Shown here: positions 36,128 through 47,100 of the stretch, one piece after another
Position numbering within the stretch: the stretch's first letter is position 1
Layout of the letters: every line of letters starts with the position of its first letter
NCBI RefSeq assembly: GCF_947495255.1
Contig: NZ_CANLYI010000010.1
Location: 62,001 to 126,000 of the forward strand
DNA: 64,000 nt
Direction: 5' to 3'
Source: an uncultured Winogradskyella sp.
GTDB lineage: Bacteria > Bacteroidota > Bacteroidia > Flavobacteriales > Flavobacteriaceae
The notes under the pieces: generated by a model
The model's database searches: none
The model's input: only the letters and a program-made list of their open reading frames with translations
What the model was told of the DNA's origin: nothing
Program-made: the position numbers and the translations under genes

Positions 36128-37531
36128 TTACTCAAATCGTTCTGTTATTCGGAATGGATACTTTTTTATTATTCGATTTCTCTCTATAGAAAGTTTCTCA
36201 TCACTACTAAATGGATTTCGACGAATCAATGAATCTATCTTATCAAAATTTTCAGTTGTTCGTATTTCCCAAGTAGCCATTTTATGTGCGGATAACACAT
36301 TTATATATTCTTGAAAGGTCACATTTTCTCCATATATGTATTCAATTATAGATGATCTGTTAATATGGCTTTTTAGCTTTTCAGAAAGTATATATAGAGG
36401 TGTCTCAAGATTATTAATTTGAACCTTTTCCGAAATATATACGCTTAATGTATCTTCAAATTTTTGGTCTTTAAATAAATCCCATCCTAAAACTCTAGGT
36501 GGTTTTCCTGTCCGTGGAAATGCCTCTAATAAAGATGGAGAAATATGCTTCTCCAATTGATCATTAAAATAGCTAGCAGTTGATTCATCATTATTAGCAA
36601 CTTCATAAATTATTCGCCATTGATTCATTTCTAAAAGTATTAATTCAAATTCTTTTATATATTTAATCGGAATATTTTTATTTGCCCTTAAACGTACCCA
36701 TGTTCCAACAGGATTATAAGAAGATTCTTTGAAATCCAATATTACTCTATATAAATCCTGCCATTCTATCTGTTCATTTTCTTCATTAAATAAGCCAACT
36801 TGATTCTTATCAACGAAATCCATTTTAATGACTAGGTTATCATAATAATAATATCTATGATAATTATCATTTGGATAAAAACTAGATGGCACATCTATTG
36901 TAGGGTTTGAAGACAATATTGACGCATCTAAGAGTTTATAATCTATAACATTAATACGACTAAGAATGAAAGTTAGAAAAACAAAAGCAATTAAGTGAAT
37001 GCCTTGGATTTTCCATCTGTTCTTTTTTATTACAGTTATTAATGTTTTCCACGATTCTAAATAAAGTACAATTACTATTAAAATAGATGGAAGAAAATAA
37101 TAATCCAAAAACTCAGAACCCATAAATCCCCAAGCAAATGCACCAAATAGGAACCAAATTTTAGTAAACAAATAGATAAAATTAGGACCTAAAAAAACCT
37201 GATCATTAATAATTCTACTTCTTTTAATATTCCGTTTTAAAAACACATTTTGTGGACGACTAACCAAAAAGCTTATGGCTATTGAATTCCCAACAATCAT
37301 AGAAATCGCAGCAAAGAACAAATTATACAGATAACGACTAGACTCAGGCATTATGAATGGTCTATTCTCGAAATCTAAAGACATCATCCTATCTGATTCT
37401 CTAACAACGTAAAAAAAACAATAAAAAATAATTGCAGAAACTAACCCAAGTAAAATTGACAAAACAATTTTCTTTCTAGAAATTGATTTGAAGTTTATTT
37501 CTGAATCATAAAAAAGATGGTTGAACTTCAT
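36128..37531 (-). CDS. Multi-spanning membrane protein with two possible ExbD-like domains
   Basis: A 467-aa protein. The first 200 residues hold about five transmembrane segments (LSILLGLVSAIIFYCFFYVV and later ones). The rest is soluble. Two stretches there resemble the periplasmic domain of ExbD/TolR: VRLRANKNIPIKYIKEFE followed by MNQWRIIYEV, and IEYIYGENVTFQEYINVL followed by HKMATWEIR. I infer a duplicated ExbD-like module fused to membrane segments, but this is weak without a profile search. It is convergent with the Imm53 gene, 12 bp apart. Confidence 0.6.
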   Translation of the reverse strand: MKFNHLFYDSEINFKSISRKKIVLSILLGLVSAIIFYCFFYVVRESDRMMSLDFENRPFIMPESSRYLYNLFFAAISMIVGNSIAISFLVSRPQNVFLKRNIKRSRIINDQVFLGPNFIYLFTKIWFLFGAFAWGFMGSEFLDYYFLPSILIVIVLYLESWKTLITVIKKNRWKIQGIHLIAFVFLTFILSRINVIDYKLLDASILSSNPTIDVPSSFYPNDNYHRYYYYDNLVIKMDFVDKNQVGLFNEENEQIEWQDLYRVILDFKESSYNPVGTWVRLRANKNIPIKYIKEFELILLEMNQWRIIYEVANNDESTASYFNDQLEKHISPSLLEAFPRTGKPPRVLGWDLFKDQKFEDTLSVYISEKVQINNLETPLYILSEKLKSHINRSSIIEYIYGENVTFQEYINVLSAHKMATWEIRTTENFDKIDSLIRRNPFSSDEKLSIERNRIIKKYPFRITERFE

Positions 37532-37702
37532 TAATAGCTATTTATAACAAATTAGTCTAAAAAATCAATTATTTGTTACTCTATAGTGGGAAAAACTGAA
37601 ATCTAAATTCATAATAAATCAAGATATGGACTACAAAAACACAATTGGCATGAAACAATTAAGAAACGGAAGCGTTTCTAATATTAAACCACATATAACA
37701 CT

Positions 37703-38551
37703 ATGAATAAACCTTTTGTTTTCGTCCTAATAATCTTCTGTTTGTTTTCTTGTAATGAAACAGACGACTCTAATAATGATATCGATGATTCTGAAATCCC
37801 TTCAGGTTCTGAAAACGCTAAAGCGATTTACAACCAAGCTTATCAAGAAAACTTTGAAGAAGATAACATCGAAGACATTCTTGCTACGGCACAAAATGCT
37901 TATGTATTAATTGATCCATTTCAAGAAGGTTTTCCTGCTTCAATTGCTGCAATAAAAGCCAATGGCAACGATGTTGGTGCTTATATTAGTATTGGTACTG
38001 GCGAAACATACAGAGATGATTTTGATGCCATGAGTCCGTATTTGGTTTCAGATTCTTGGGGAGAATGGCCAGATGAATATTTCGTTAACTCTACTACGAC
38101 AGGCGTATTAGATATTATGAAAGCTCGTATTGACCAAATTGCACTTTGGGGTTGCGACTGGGTAGAATTTGACAATATGGATTGGTGTTACGATGACAAC
38201 TTAAGAGCGACCTATGGATTTCAGGTCACAGAAACTGAAGGTGTTGCATACTATCAAGAACTTTGCACCTACGTACAATCAAAAGGCATGAAATGTATGG
38301 CTAAAAATACAGTTGACAATGCGTCTAATTTTGATGGTGTACTTTACGAATCTTATAATGACGAGAAAAATTGGTGGGACCAATCTGGAGCACAAAGCTT
38401 TTTAGACGCAGGTAAACTGGTTATTATAAATCATTATAATGAAACTAGTTGCTCACAAGTATACTCTGATTATATAAGTATTTACAATGATGATTTATCG
38501 TTTATTTGCGAGGATGCTAATCTGCAAAAATACAGGCATTACAATGAGTAA
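37703..38551 (+). CDS. Lipoprotein with GH114 (endo-alpha-1,4-polygalactosaminidase-like) domain
   Basis: A 282-aa lipoprotein: hydrophobic core then CLFSCNETDDSNND, with Cys as lipidation site and an acidic tract behind it that fits flavobacterial surface export. The TIM-barrel domain begins near residue 60 (AYVLIDPFQEG, NDVGAYISIGTGET). WVEFDNMDWCYDD carries acidic residues at the place where GH114 enzymes have their catalytic pair. GMKCMAKNTVDN and VLYESYND continue the fold. GH114 members hydrolyse galactosaminogalactan-type polysaccharide. The exact substrate here is unknown. Confidence 0.72.
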   Translation: MNKPFVFVLIIFCLFSCNETDDSNNDIDDSEIPSGSENAKAIYNQAYQENFEEDNIEDILATAQNAYVLIDPFQEGFPASIAAIKANGNDVGAYISIGTGETYRDDFDAMSPYLVSDSWGEWPDEYFVNSTTTGVLDIMKARIDQIALWGCDWVEFDNMDWCYDDNLRATYGFQVTETEGVAYYQELCTYVQSKGMKCMAKNTVDNASNFDGVLYESYNDEKNWWDQSGAQSFLDAGKLVIINHYNETSCSQVYSDYISIYNDDLSFICEDANLQKYRHYNE

Positions 38552-38613
38552 AGGAAAGTAGAAACTATTTCTGACACTTAATTAAAATCATTTTTTTTAC
38601 TAAAATGACATCT

Positions 38614-39966
38614 CTAAAAAAGTTCTCTAACCTCCTCAAAATCCAAACCTCCATAATTACCAGAACTCATTAATAACAAAGACTTGTTATCAAAATTCTG
38701 CGAGAATAAGAAGTCTTTAAATTCTTCTGGATTAGTGTAGATAATTAAATCATCACGCTCAAAAGCATTGGCAATTTGTGCTTCTGTTACTTCTTCTAGT
38801 TTCTTAATTTCAACAGCATGCGGAGAATAGAACACAACCGCTACATCTGCTGCATCTAAAGCACCTTTATATTCTTTTAAGAATTCGGCATTTAGGCTAC
38901 TGTAAGTATGTAATTCTAAACAAGCAACTAACTTTCGGTCGCTGTACTGCTCTTTCACTGCTTTTGTTGTTGCTTCTACCTTACTTGGTGAGTGTGCAAA
39001 ATCCTTAAAAGCAACGCTGGTTTTAGATTCTGCAATTTTTTCTAAACGTTTGCTTGCACCTTTAAAAGTTGAAATGGCTTCGTAGAAATCATCTTCATCG
39101 ATTCCCATGTGTTGGCAAATCCATTTGGCTCCTGCTAAGTTATTTAAGTTATGCGCACCAAAGACTTCAATTGGCATTGGCCCTTCAGGTGTTTCTAAGA
39201 ATGTTTCTCCATTTTCAACCGTATACTCAGGTGTTTTATAAGCTATTTTTCTAATCTGATTTTCTGAAGCTTCCACTACACGCTTCACTTCTGCATCTTC
39301 TTCGTTATAATTAATGCTTCCGCCAGTAACAATTGAATCTACAAAAATGCTAAACTGCTCTACATAGTTTTCATAGGTAGGAAACACATTAATATGATCC
39401 CAAGCAATGCCACTTAACAATGCAATGTTTGGTTTGTATAAATGAAATTTTGGACGCCTGTCTATTGGTGAACTTAAATACTCATCACCTTCCAAAACAA
39501 TAAAATCATTGTCGTCCGTAAGTTTTACCATCACATCAAAACCTTCAAGTTGTGCACCAACCATATAATCTACATCGCGATCGTGATAATGTAATACATG
39601 TAAAATCATTGAAGTTATTGTGGTTTTCCCATGACTTCCACCAATAACAACTCTAGTTTTGTGCTTGGATTGTTCGTATAAAAATTCTGGATAACTGTAG
39701 ATTTTTAATCCGAGTTCTTGAGCTTTTAACAATTCAGGATTATCAGCTTTAGCATGCATACCTAAAACAATAGCATCTAAAGAATCAGTGATTTTTTCAG
39801 GATACCAACCAAATGCTTCAGGCAATAATCCTTTAGCCTCTAACCTTGCTTTTGAAGGGTTAAAAATTTCATCATCACTACCTGTGACGTTATAACCTTT
39901 ATTGTGAAGTGCTAATGCTAAATTGTGCATTGCTGCACCACCAATTGCTATAAAATGTACGTTCAT
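38614..39966 (-). CDS. Mpl-type Mur ligase (UDP-MurNAc:tripeptide ligase-like)
   Basis: A 450-aa cytoplasmic Mur-family ligase. The N-terminal Rossmann part HFIAIGGAAMHNLALALH is followed by the ATP-binding loop VVIGGSHGKTTITSMI and the central domain with VLEGDEYLSSPIDRRPKF and LSGIAWDHINVFPTYENY. The C-terminal domain contains FAHSPSKVEATTKAV. The order and length match Mpl, which joins recycled murein tripeptide to UDP-MurNAc, rather than MurC. Recycling as the role is inferred from this resemblance. Confidence 0.82.
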   Translation of the reverse strand: MNVHFIAIGGAAMHNLALALHNKGYNVTGSDDEIFNPSKARLEAKGLLPEAFGWYPEKITDSLDAIVLGMHAKADNPELLKAQELGLKIYSYPEFLYEQSKHKTRVVIGGSHGKTTITSMILHVLHYHDRDVDYMVGAQLEGFDVMVKLTDDNDFIVLEGDEYLSSPIDRRPKFHLYKPNIALLSGIAWDHINVFPTYENYVEQFSIFVDSIVTGGSINYNEEDAEVKRVVEASENQIRKIAYKTPEYTVENGETFLETPEGPMPIEVFGAHNLNNLAGAKWICQHMGIDEDDFYEAISTFKGASKRLEKIAESKTSVAFKDFAHSPSKVEATTKAVKEQYSDRKLVACLELHTYSSLNAEFLKEYKGALDAADVAVVFYSPHAVEIKKLEEVTEAQIANAFERDDLIIYTNPEEFKDFLFSQNFDNKSLLLMSSGNYGGLDFEEVRELF

Positions 39967-40005
39967 TGTATCCTAAAATAAGTACTGTAAAAATACTACA
40001 ACTTT

Positions 40006-40047
40006 TTCGAAATGAGAATTTCTAAAACAAGGTTCTCGGTACAATTG
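40006..40047. repeat. Decayed fragment of the nested palindromic repeat
   Basis: GGTTCTCGGTACAATT (40031-40046) matches the right inner arm of the elements at 29490 and 35665 with two differences. The left arm is only faintly recognisable (a GAGAA around 40014-40018), and the outer arms are missing. It lies between the Mur ligase and TPR genes. Confidence 0.5.
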
Positions 40048-40098
40048 TATAAAATAAAAAAACATTTAAAAGAAAGATCAAAAACTGAAAGCTAAAAA

Positions 40099-41043
40099 CT
40101 AAATCGTCTCCTTAAACTCCTTAAAAACCTCTAACTTTGGCAAACCAGAAATGGCTTTATCAATCCAAGCTAAAGCTTCTTCTGTATCACCTCTATGTTT
40201 GTAAATCTGTGCTAGTCTATAATAAGCCCATTCTTTTGGCACACCATCTTTTGCAGAATGATTTGCCAAATACACTTTTAGCATATTTTCACCTTTATCT
40301 AACTGAATATTATAATCAGCACACACTTTACCAATTTGGTAATGCATAGCGTTACGTTTATGTTTGTCTTTTGCTTCTTCTAAATTCCCAATAGCTTTTT
40401 CTGGTTGTTCTTGTCCTTCGTAGAAATTAGTTAATTTCTCGTAACATGTTACAGAACCTCCAACTTTTATAGCGAGCCTGTAATATTTTTCGGCTAATTC
40501 TGGTTCATCGTCATACTCATAGACATAGCCTTTTGCTAAGTAGCCATCTACTTTAGATAAATCTTCTAATTGTTGCGCATAAACCAAGGCTTTAGAAAAG
40601 CTTCCACCAACAATACCTGGTAACGACACATATAATTCTACCAAAGCCCAACGTGCTTCAATATGGTTTGGGTCTAGTTGCGCAGCTTTTAAAAAGGCAT
40701 CTTTTACATCACCAATAATTCCGAGGGCTTTTAATTTACTAATGCTTAAAGCTTTCATACCTAAAGCGCCTCCATATTTGTATTGGTAATTGGCATTTTC
40801 AGGACGTTTTTGTTTTAATTTTTGATATTGAGCAATAGCTTTATCCCATTTTTTCTGGTGACCATATGCATCACCCAAAAGTTCAATAGCTTCTAAATCA
40901 TTGGGATTAGATTCTAAGAATGTACTCATTTCGTTTTGAGCCTTTACAAATTCCTTTTTAGCAATAAATGCTTCTGCATTCTCTATTGCAGTTTGCGAAT
41001 AACAGAACGACGACAGCATTAAAACAAACAAATATCTAATCAT
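40099..41043 (-). CDS. TPR-repeat periplasmic protein
   Basis: A 314-aa protein with a signal peptide (MIRYLFVLMLSSFCYSQ). Tetratricopeptide repeats run through the rest, for example AIELLGDAYGHQKKWDKAIA, GYVYEYDDEPELAEKYYRLA, KLTNFYEGQEQPEKAIGNLE and YRLAQIYKHRGDTEEALAWI. TPR domains scaffold protein complexes, and the partner is unknown. It is divergent from the alpha-2-macroglobulin gene, with both promoters in a 151-bp gap. Confidence 0.85.
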   Translation of the reverse strand: MIRYLFVLMLSSFCYSQTAIENAEAFIAKKEFVKAQNEMSTFLESNPNDLEAIELLGDAYGHQKKWDKAIAQYQKLKQKRPENANYQYKYGGALGMKALSISKLKALGIIGDVKDAFLKAAQLDPNHIEARWALVELYVSLPGIVGGSFSKALVYAQQLEDLSKVDGYLAKGYVYEYDDEPELAEKYYRLAIKVGGSVTCYEKLTNFYEGQEQPEKAIGNLEEAKDKHKRNAMHYQIGKVCADYNIQLDKGENMLKVYLANHSAKDGVPKEWAYYRLAQIYKHRGDTEEALAWIDKAISGLPKLEVFKEFKETI

Positions 41044-41063
41044 ATAATTATTAAATTTTTAGA

Positions 41064-41071
41064 CAAAAATA
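41064..41071 (-). promoter_or_regulatory. -7 promoter box of the TPR gene
   Basis: On the minus strand it reads TATTTTTG, a full match to TAnnTTTG, 20 bp before the start codon. No clear -33 element at the right spacing. Confidence 0.4.
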
Positions 41072-41107
41072 CAATTTAATAACGCTCGGTTTCCTCAACA
41101 AATTGTT

Positions 41108-41143
41108 AACTTCACTCATCCAAATGAGACTTTCACTCAATAG
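41108..41143 (+). promoter_or_regulatory. Direct-repeat site before the alpha-2-macroglobulin gene (LytTR-type)
   Basis: TTCACTCA occurs at 41111-41118 and again at 41132-41139, a 21-bp period. CACTCATC of the first copy is identical to part of the proximal repeat before the gene at 51297. LytTR-family response regulators typically bind two short direct repeats on one DNA face with this spacing. The site is 27-32 bp upstream of a TATTTTG box (41171-41177), where an activator would bind. Confidence 0.55.
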
Positions 41144-41155
41144 GACTGTTTTTGG

Positions 41156-41174
41156 AATACATTTTGAATGTATT
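41156..41174. promoter_or_regulatory. Palindrome at the alpha-2-macroglobulin promoter
   Basis: AATACATT and AATGTATT flank TTG, giving perfect 8-bp arms. The right arm overlaps the presumed -7 region TATTTTG (41171-41177), so a bound protein would block the promoter. It is AT-rich and could be coincidence. Confidence 0.35.
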
Positions 41175-41194
41175 TTGCTATAAATATAAATCAC

Positions 41195-44100
41195 ATGAAA
41201 CACTATATATCGCTATTTATGCTAATCTGCTTTGCTTCTTTTTCTAACGCTCAAAATGATTTTGAAAATCAATGGAAAGAAGTCACCAAACTAGAAAACG
41301 AAGGGCTCACAAAAAGTGCTTCTGATTTAGTGGAAGACATTTACAAAAAAGCGGTTAAAGCAGAAAACTCTGACCAACGCATTAAAGCGTTATTGCATAT
41401 CAGTAAATACATGCTTACACTTGAGGAAGATGCACAACTACACATTGTAAATCGCTTTAAATCTGAAATCGACACTACAAAAAACGTGGTTACCAAACAT
41501 CTTTTAGAAAATATGTTAGCGACTATGTATTGGCAATATTTTCAACAAAGTCGTTACCAATTTTACAACAGAACTAAAACCTCTGAAAAAGTTAGTGATG
41601 ATTTTAGAACCTGGGATTTAGAAACCATTTTTAATGAAATCCATACCTATTACCAACGCTCTCTAGAAAATGGTATTTTGCTGCAACAAGAACCGTTGAA
41701 TAACTATAGTTTATTATTAAATGAAGCCGAAAACTCTAAAGACTTTCGCCCTACGTTATATGATTTATTAAGTCATAATGCCTTAAGCTTTTACAAAACT
41801 GACGAAAGCAGTATTACACAACCTTCGTATAAATTCACTATTGATAATGAAGACTTTATTGCAGACAGCAACATCTTTATCAATGCAGATTTAAACTCTA
41901 AAGACACGTTATCGCTGCAACGTAATGCATTAAAGATTTATCAAAATTTAATAAAATTCCATCGTCATAAAAAAACAACCAAAGCATTTGTAGATGTAGA
42001 TATAGAACGCTTGAATTTTGTAAAACAACATGCTACATTCCAAAATGCAGAAGATTTACTTATTGAAACTTTAAAGTCAGAATCAGTAGCATTACAGACC
42101 TCTGAGCTATCGGCTTTATATGATTATGAAATTGCTTTAGCGTATCAACGTCAAGGCAACACTTATTACTTTAATCTTGAAGACAGCGCACTTAAGGATA
42201 AAAACCGTTGGAAATTAAAAGAAGCTATAGCAATCTGTAATTCTGCAATTGAAAAATTCCCAGAAAGCATTGGCGCGCAAAAGTGTACGGTTTTAATTGA
42301 GCAAATTCAACAACCAACTTTACATTTACAAGCCGAAGAATTTATAGGAATCAATTCACCTTCAAGAATCTTAGTGACATATAAGAATTTAGAAAAGTTA
42401 GATTTTAAAATTTATAAAATCTCTAACAATCAATTAAAACGTTACAATAACATCTATAGAACAGAAGAAAAAGAAGCTTTTTTCAAAAAACTGAATCCTA
42501 TTGAAACATTTTCGAGTGCATTAAAAACGGAAGGTGATTATCAAAATCACAGTACTGAAATTGTAATACCAAATTTAGCCAATGGCTTATATTTAATTAA
42601 AGCCAACACAGCTACTAAAGACAATGTTTTTGCTACAACACATATCCAAGTTACAGATTTGGTATTGGTTGAAAGCTATGAAAACAGTCATCATTTATAC
42701 CAGATTATAGATAGACATAATGGTAAACCAAAAGTAGATGCTACTATAGAATTATCCTATTCAAATAACCGTAACAAAAACAGAAAAAGCAAATCATTTA
42801 CAACAGACCGTTTTGGAAAATTCGAGTTTAAAAAAGACGATAATTACTATAGAGATGTACAAATTAAAGTAACAGCTAAAAATGACACTGGCTATTTTGG
42901 TGAATTCTACATCAATAGAACCTACGACAACAGCCCAAATAATGATACACATTATAGAAACTTCTTATTTACTGACCGTAGTATTTATAGACCAGGACAA
43001 ACGGTTTACTTTAAAGGTATTGCCACAAAATCTAGAAACGGTAAAACAGAAGTTTCAGTAGATGAGGCTGCAAAATTGAGATTGAAAAATGTTAATGGCG
43101 AAGTGGTTAGTGAACTCTTATTGCAGACCAATGAATTTGGTTCTGTGCATGGTGAATTTATATTACCTAACGATGGTTTAACTGGTAATTTCACTATTGA
43201 AATGTTTTCTCATAATTCTACGTATGCTTATATCTCAGTTGAAGAATACAAGCGACCTAAGTTTAAAACCCAATTTCAACCTGTTACTGAAACTTATAAA
43301 GTACACGATAGTATTACCGTAAACGGAACAGCTATAGCTTTTGCTGGTAGTAATATTACAGATGCTAAAGTGGTTTATCGTGTAAAAAGAAATGTTCGTT
43401 TTCCGAGCTGGTATTATTGGAGGCGCTCGTATTTTAATGCCGAAGCCCAAGAAATTACGTTTGGCGAAACAAAAACAAATGCTAAAGGTGAATTTGAAGT
43501 CACCTTTAAAGCTTTACCAGATGAAAGTGTTTCTAAAGATAATCTTCCTGTTTTTAATTATGAAATCACGGCAGACGTTACTGATATAAATGGCGAAACA
43601 CGTTCTAGCTCTACCATTGTAAATGTCGGTTACCATGCTATGACGCTCAATATTTCAGCACCTGAGAAAATTAATAAGGGTAAAAACGAGATAGAATTCT
43701 CTATATATTCACAAAATCTGAATGGACAATTTACACCTGCAAAAGGGGTATTAAAAATATATAAACTCAACGCACCAAACCGTGTTTTAAGAACAAGACC
43801 TTGGCAAGCACCAGATTACCAAACACTCTCTGAAACAGAATTTAAAAACCTATTTCCACATGACCCTTATGACGACGAAGGTCAATTAACCAATTGGAAA
43901 AAAGGAGACGAAGTTTTTAGCACAACATTCGACACTGATAAGGACAAAACCATAACGCTCAAAAAGCTTAAGAAATGGAATTCTGGCCAATACATCATTG
44001 TTGCAGAGAGTAAAGATAAATTTGGACAACCTATAAAAGACCAAATCTTCACATCGCTATTTAGTGATAAAGACAAGACCATAGCAGATAACCAAATCTA

Positions 44101-47100
44101 TGAAGCACAGTTAGACCAATCGACTTACGACGTAAATTCTATTGCAAAACTAACCTTAGGTTCTGCTGCTAAAAACATCACAGTTACTGTAGAAATTGAA
44201 AAGGACAACACAGTTATAATGACACAGTTAGTCCAACTCAACAATTCTAAAAAAACAATTAGCATTCCTGTAACAGAAGGTGATTTAGGCGGCTTTACAG
44301 TACACACGTCATTTGCAGCTTTTAACGAATATAAATCTCAAAGTTTTAATATCAATGTACCTTATCCGAGCACTGCTTTAGACATTGAAACCACCACTTT
44401 TAGAGACAAACTACAACCAGGACAAGATGAAACTTGGAGTTTTAAAATTAAAGGACCAAAAGGTGACAAAGTATCTGCAGAATTATTGGCTAGCATGTAT
44501 GATGCATCTTTAGATGAATTTAAAGGACACCATTGGAGTTTTAATCCCATAAGCAATCCTAATTATTCTGGAAGAATTCATAAAAACTCAAGACAGAGTT
44601 TTGGGCACACCAGCTTTAGGGTTCACAACCAATTCAATACTACAGCATCTTATCCTTACCAAGGTTATGACCAATTAAATTGGTTTGGATTTTATATTGG
44701 AAATAATCAATATTTGAGAAGAGGTTATGCCAGTATGAAACGCATGGCGGCACCAGAGGTAGTTATGATGGTTGAAGATTCTGCTGAATCTGAAGAAGTT
44801 GTAGTTGTTGGATACGCAACCACGACGAAAGAAGCCTATACAGGAACAGCGTCTAAAATAGCTATAGAGAATGAAATAAATTCCGAAAATTTATCAAACA
44901 ACGCAAAATCAGATTTAGACAACATCCAAATAAGAAAAAACCTAAACGAAACTGCGTTCTTCTTTCCTCAATTACAAACAGACAAAGAAGGCAATGTTAG
45001 TTTCAATTTTAAAACACCAGAAGCATTAACCAAATGGAAACTGCAACTCTTGGCGCATACTAAAACTTTAGAAAGTGGCACTACGCAACTAACAACGGTT
45101 ACACAAAAAGAGTTGATGGTAATACCTAATACACCACGTTTTTTACGAGAAGGCGATAAAATTAGAATTAGCACTAAGATTGCTAATCTAACAGAAAATG
45201 CTTTAGATGGTGTTGCACAATTATTGCTTACAGACCCTATTACTGGTAAATCTATTGATGGTGAATTATCAAATGCTTATAATGATTTAGGCTTTAAAGT
45301 AGATGCCAAAGGCAATACACAAGTAACTTGGAATTTAGAGATTCCGGAAGGTATACAAGCAGTACAATATAAAATTATTGCTAAAGCAGGTGCTTTTAGT
45401 GATGGTGAGCAAAATGCCTTACCTGTTTTATCTAACAGAATGCTAGTTACAGAAACGATGCCAATGTGGATACGTTCTAATCAAACAAAAACATTCACTT
45501 TAGATAAACTGAAGAATACTACCTCAACAACACTGAGTCATCATAAATTAACTTTAGAAATGACATCGAATCCAGCTTGGTATGCTGTACAAGCGCTGCC
45601 TTATTTGATGGAATATCCTTATGAGTGTAATGAGCAGACATTTTCACGTTACTATGCCAATGCATTAGCACAACACATTGTACAATCGAATCCTAAAATT
45701 GAGGCCGTTTTCAATCAATGGAAATCGACTGACGCATTACTTTCAAATTTAGAAAAGAATCAAGAATTGAAATCATTATTGATTCAAGAAACACCTTGGT
45801 TACGTGATGCACAATCTGAAACCGAACAGAAAAAACGCATTGGACTGTTATTCGACCTAAATAAAATGAATAACGAATTACAATCTGCCATAAGAAAACT
45901 AAAGAACAACCAACACAGTTCTGGAGCTTGGCCTTGGTTTAATGGTGGACGCGATAATCGCTACATCACGCAGCATATCATTGCTGGATTTGGGCATTTA
46001 AAACAACTAAATATCTCACAGAGCAATAGCGAGGAATCTATGATTCAAAATGCTTTACGTTATTTAGATGCAGAATTTGTTCAAGAATATAAAAACATCA
46101 AAAAATATAATAAAGATGCAGATTTAAGTAAAGACCACCTATCACAAATGCAACTGCATTATTTATACACACGAAGTTTTTATCCTGAAATTAAGCCTAA
46201 TAAAGAAGTGCAGACCATAATGGATTATTATCAGACTCAGATTCAGAAATATTGGTTAAAACGTTCTTTATATGCCAAAGGATTAATGGCTTTAACCATG
46301 CACAGAATGGATGACGAGAAAACTGCTGGTAAAATTATAAAGTCGCTAAAAGAAAACAGTATTACTTCAGATGAATTAGGAATGTATTGGAAAGCAAATA
46401 CGAATTCTTGGTATTGGTACCAAGCACCAATTGAAACACAAGCCTTAATGGTTGAAGTGTTCTCTGAAGTTGGCACTATCATTCAGAGCGAAGCGAAGAA
46501 CCTTGAAGTTATAGACAATTTGAAAATTTGGTTACTTAAGAACAAGCAAACCAATCAATGGAAAACCACTAAAGCGACGACTGAAGCAGTATATGCCTTA
46601 CTACTTCAAGGAAGCGATTGGTTGAGCGTTACAGAACAAGTGGACGTTAAAGTTGGTAATGAAAGACTCTCACCTTCAACATTAGAAAATGTAAAAGTGG
46701 AGGCTGGTACAGGTTACTATAAAAAATCTTGGACAGGATCTGAAATTAAACCAGAACAAGCTGATGTTACCATCACTAAAAAAGGAGAAGGTATTGCTTG
46801 GGGAGCTTTATACTGGCAATATTTTGAAGATTTAGACAAAATTACCTCAGCCGAAACACCATTGAAATTGAGTAAAAAATTATTCTTAAAAACCAATACG
46901 GATAAAGGTGAAGAAATCACAGAAATTACCTCTGACTCAAAACTTAAAGTTGGTGATTTAATCAGAGTTAGAATAGAATTAAGAACCGATCGTACTATGG
47001 AGTTTGTACATCTTAAAGATATGCGTGCTTCTGGTTTAGAACCTATAAACGTTTTATCACAATACAAATGGCAAGACGGTTTGGGTTATTATGAAAGCAC

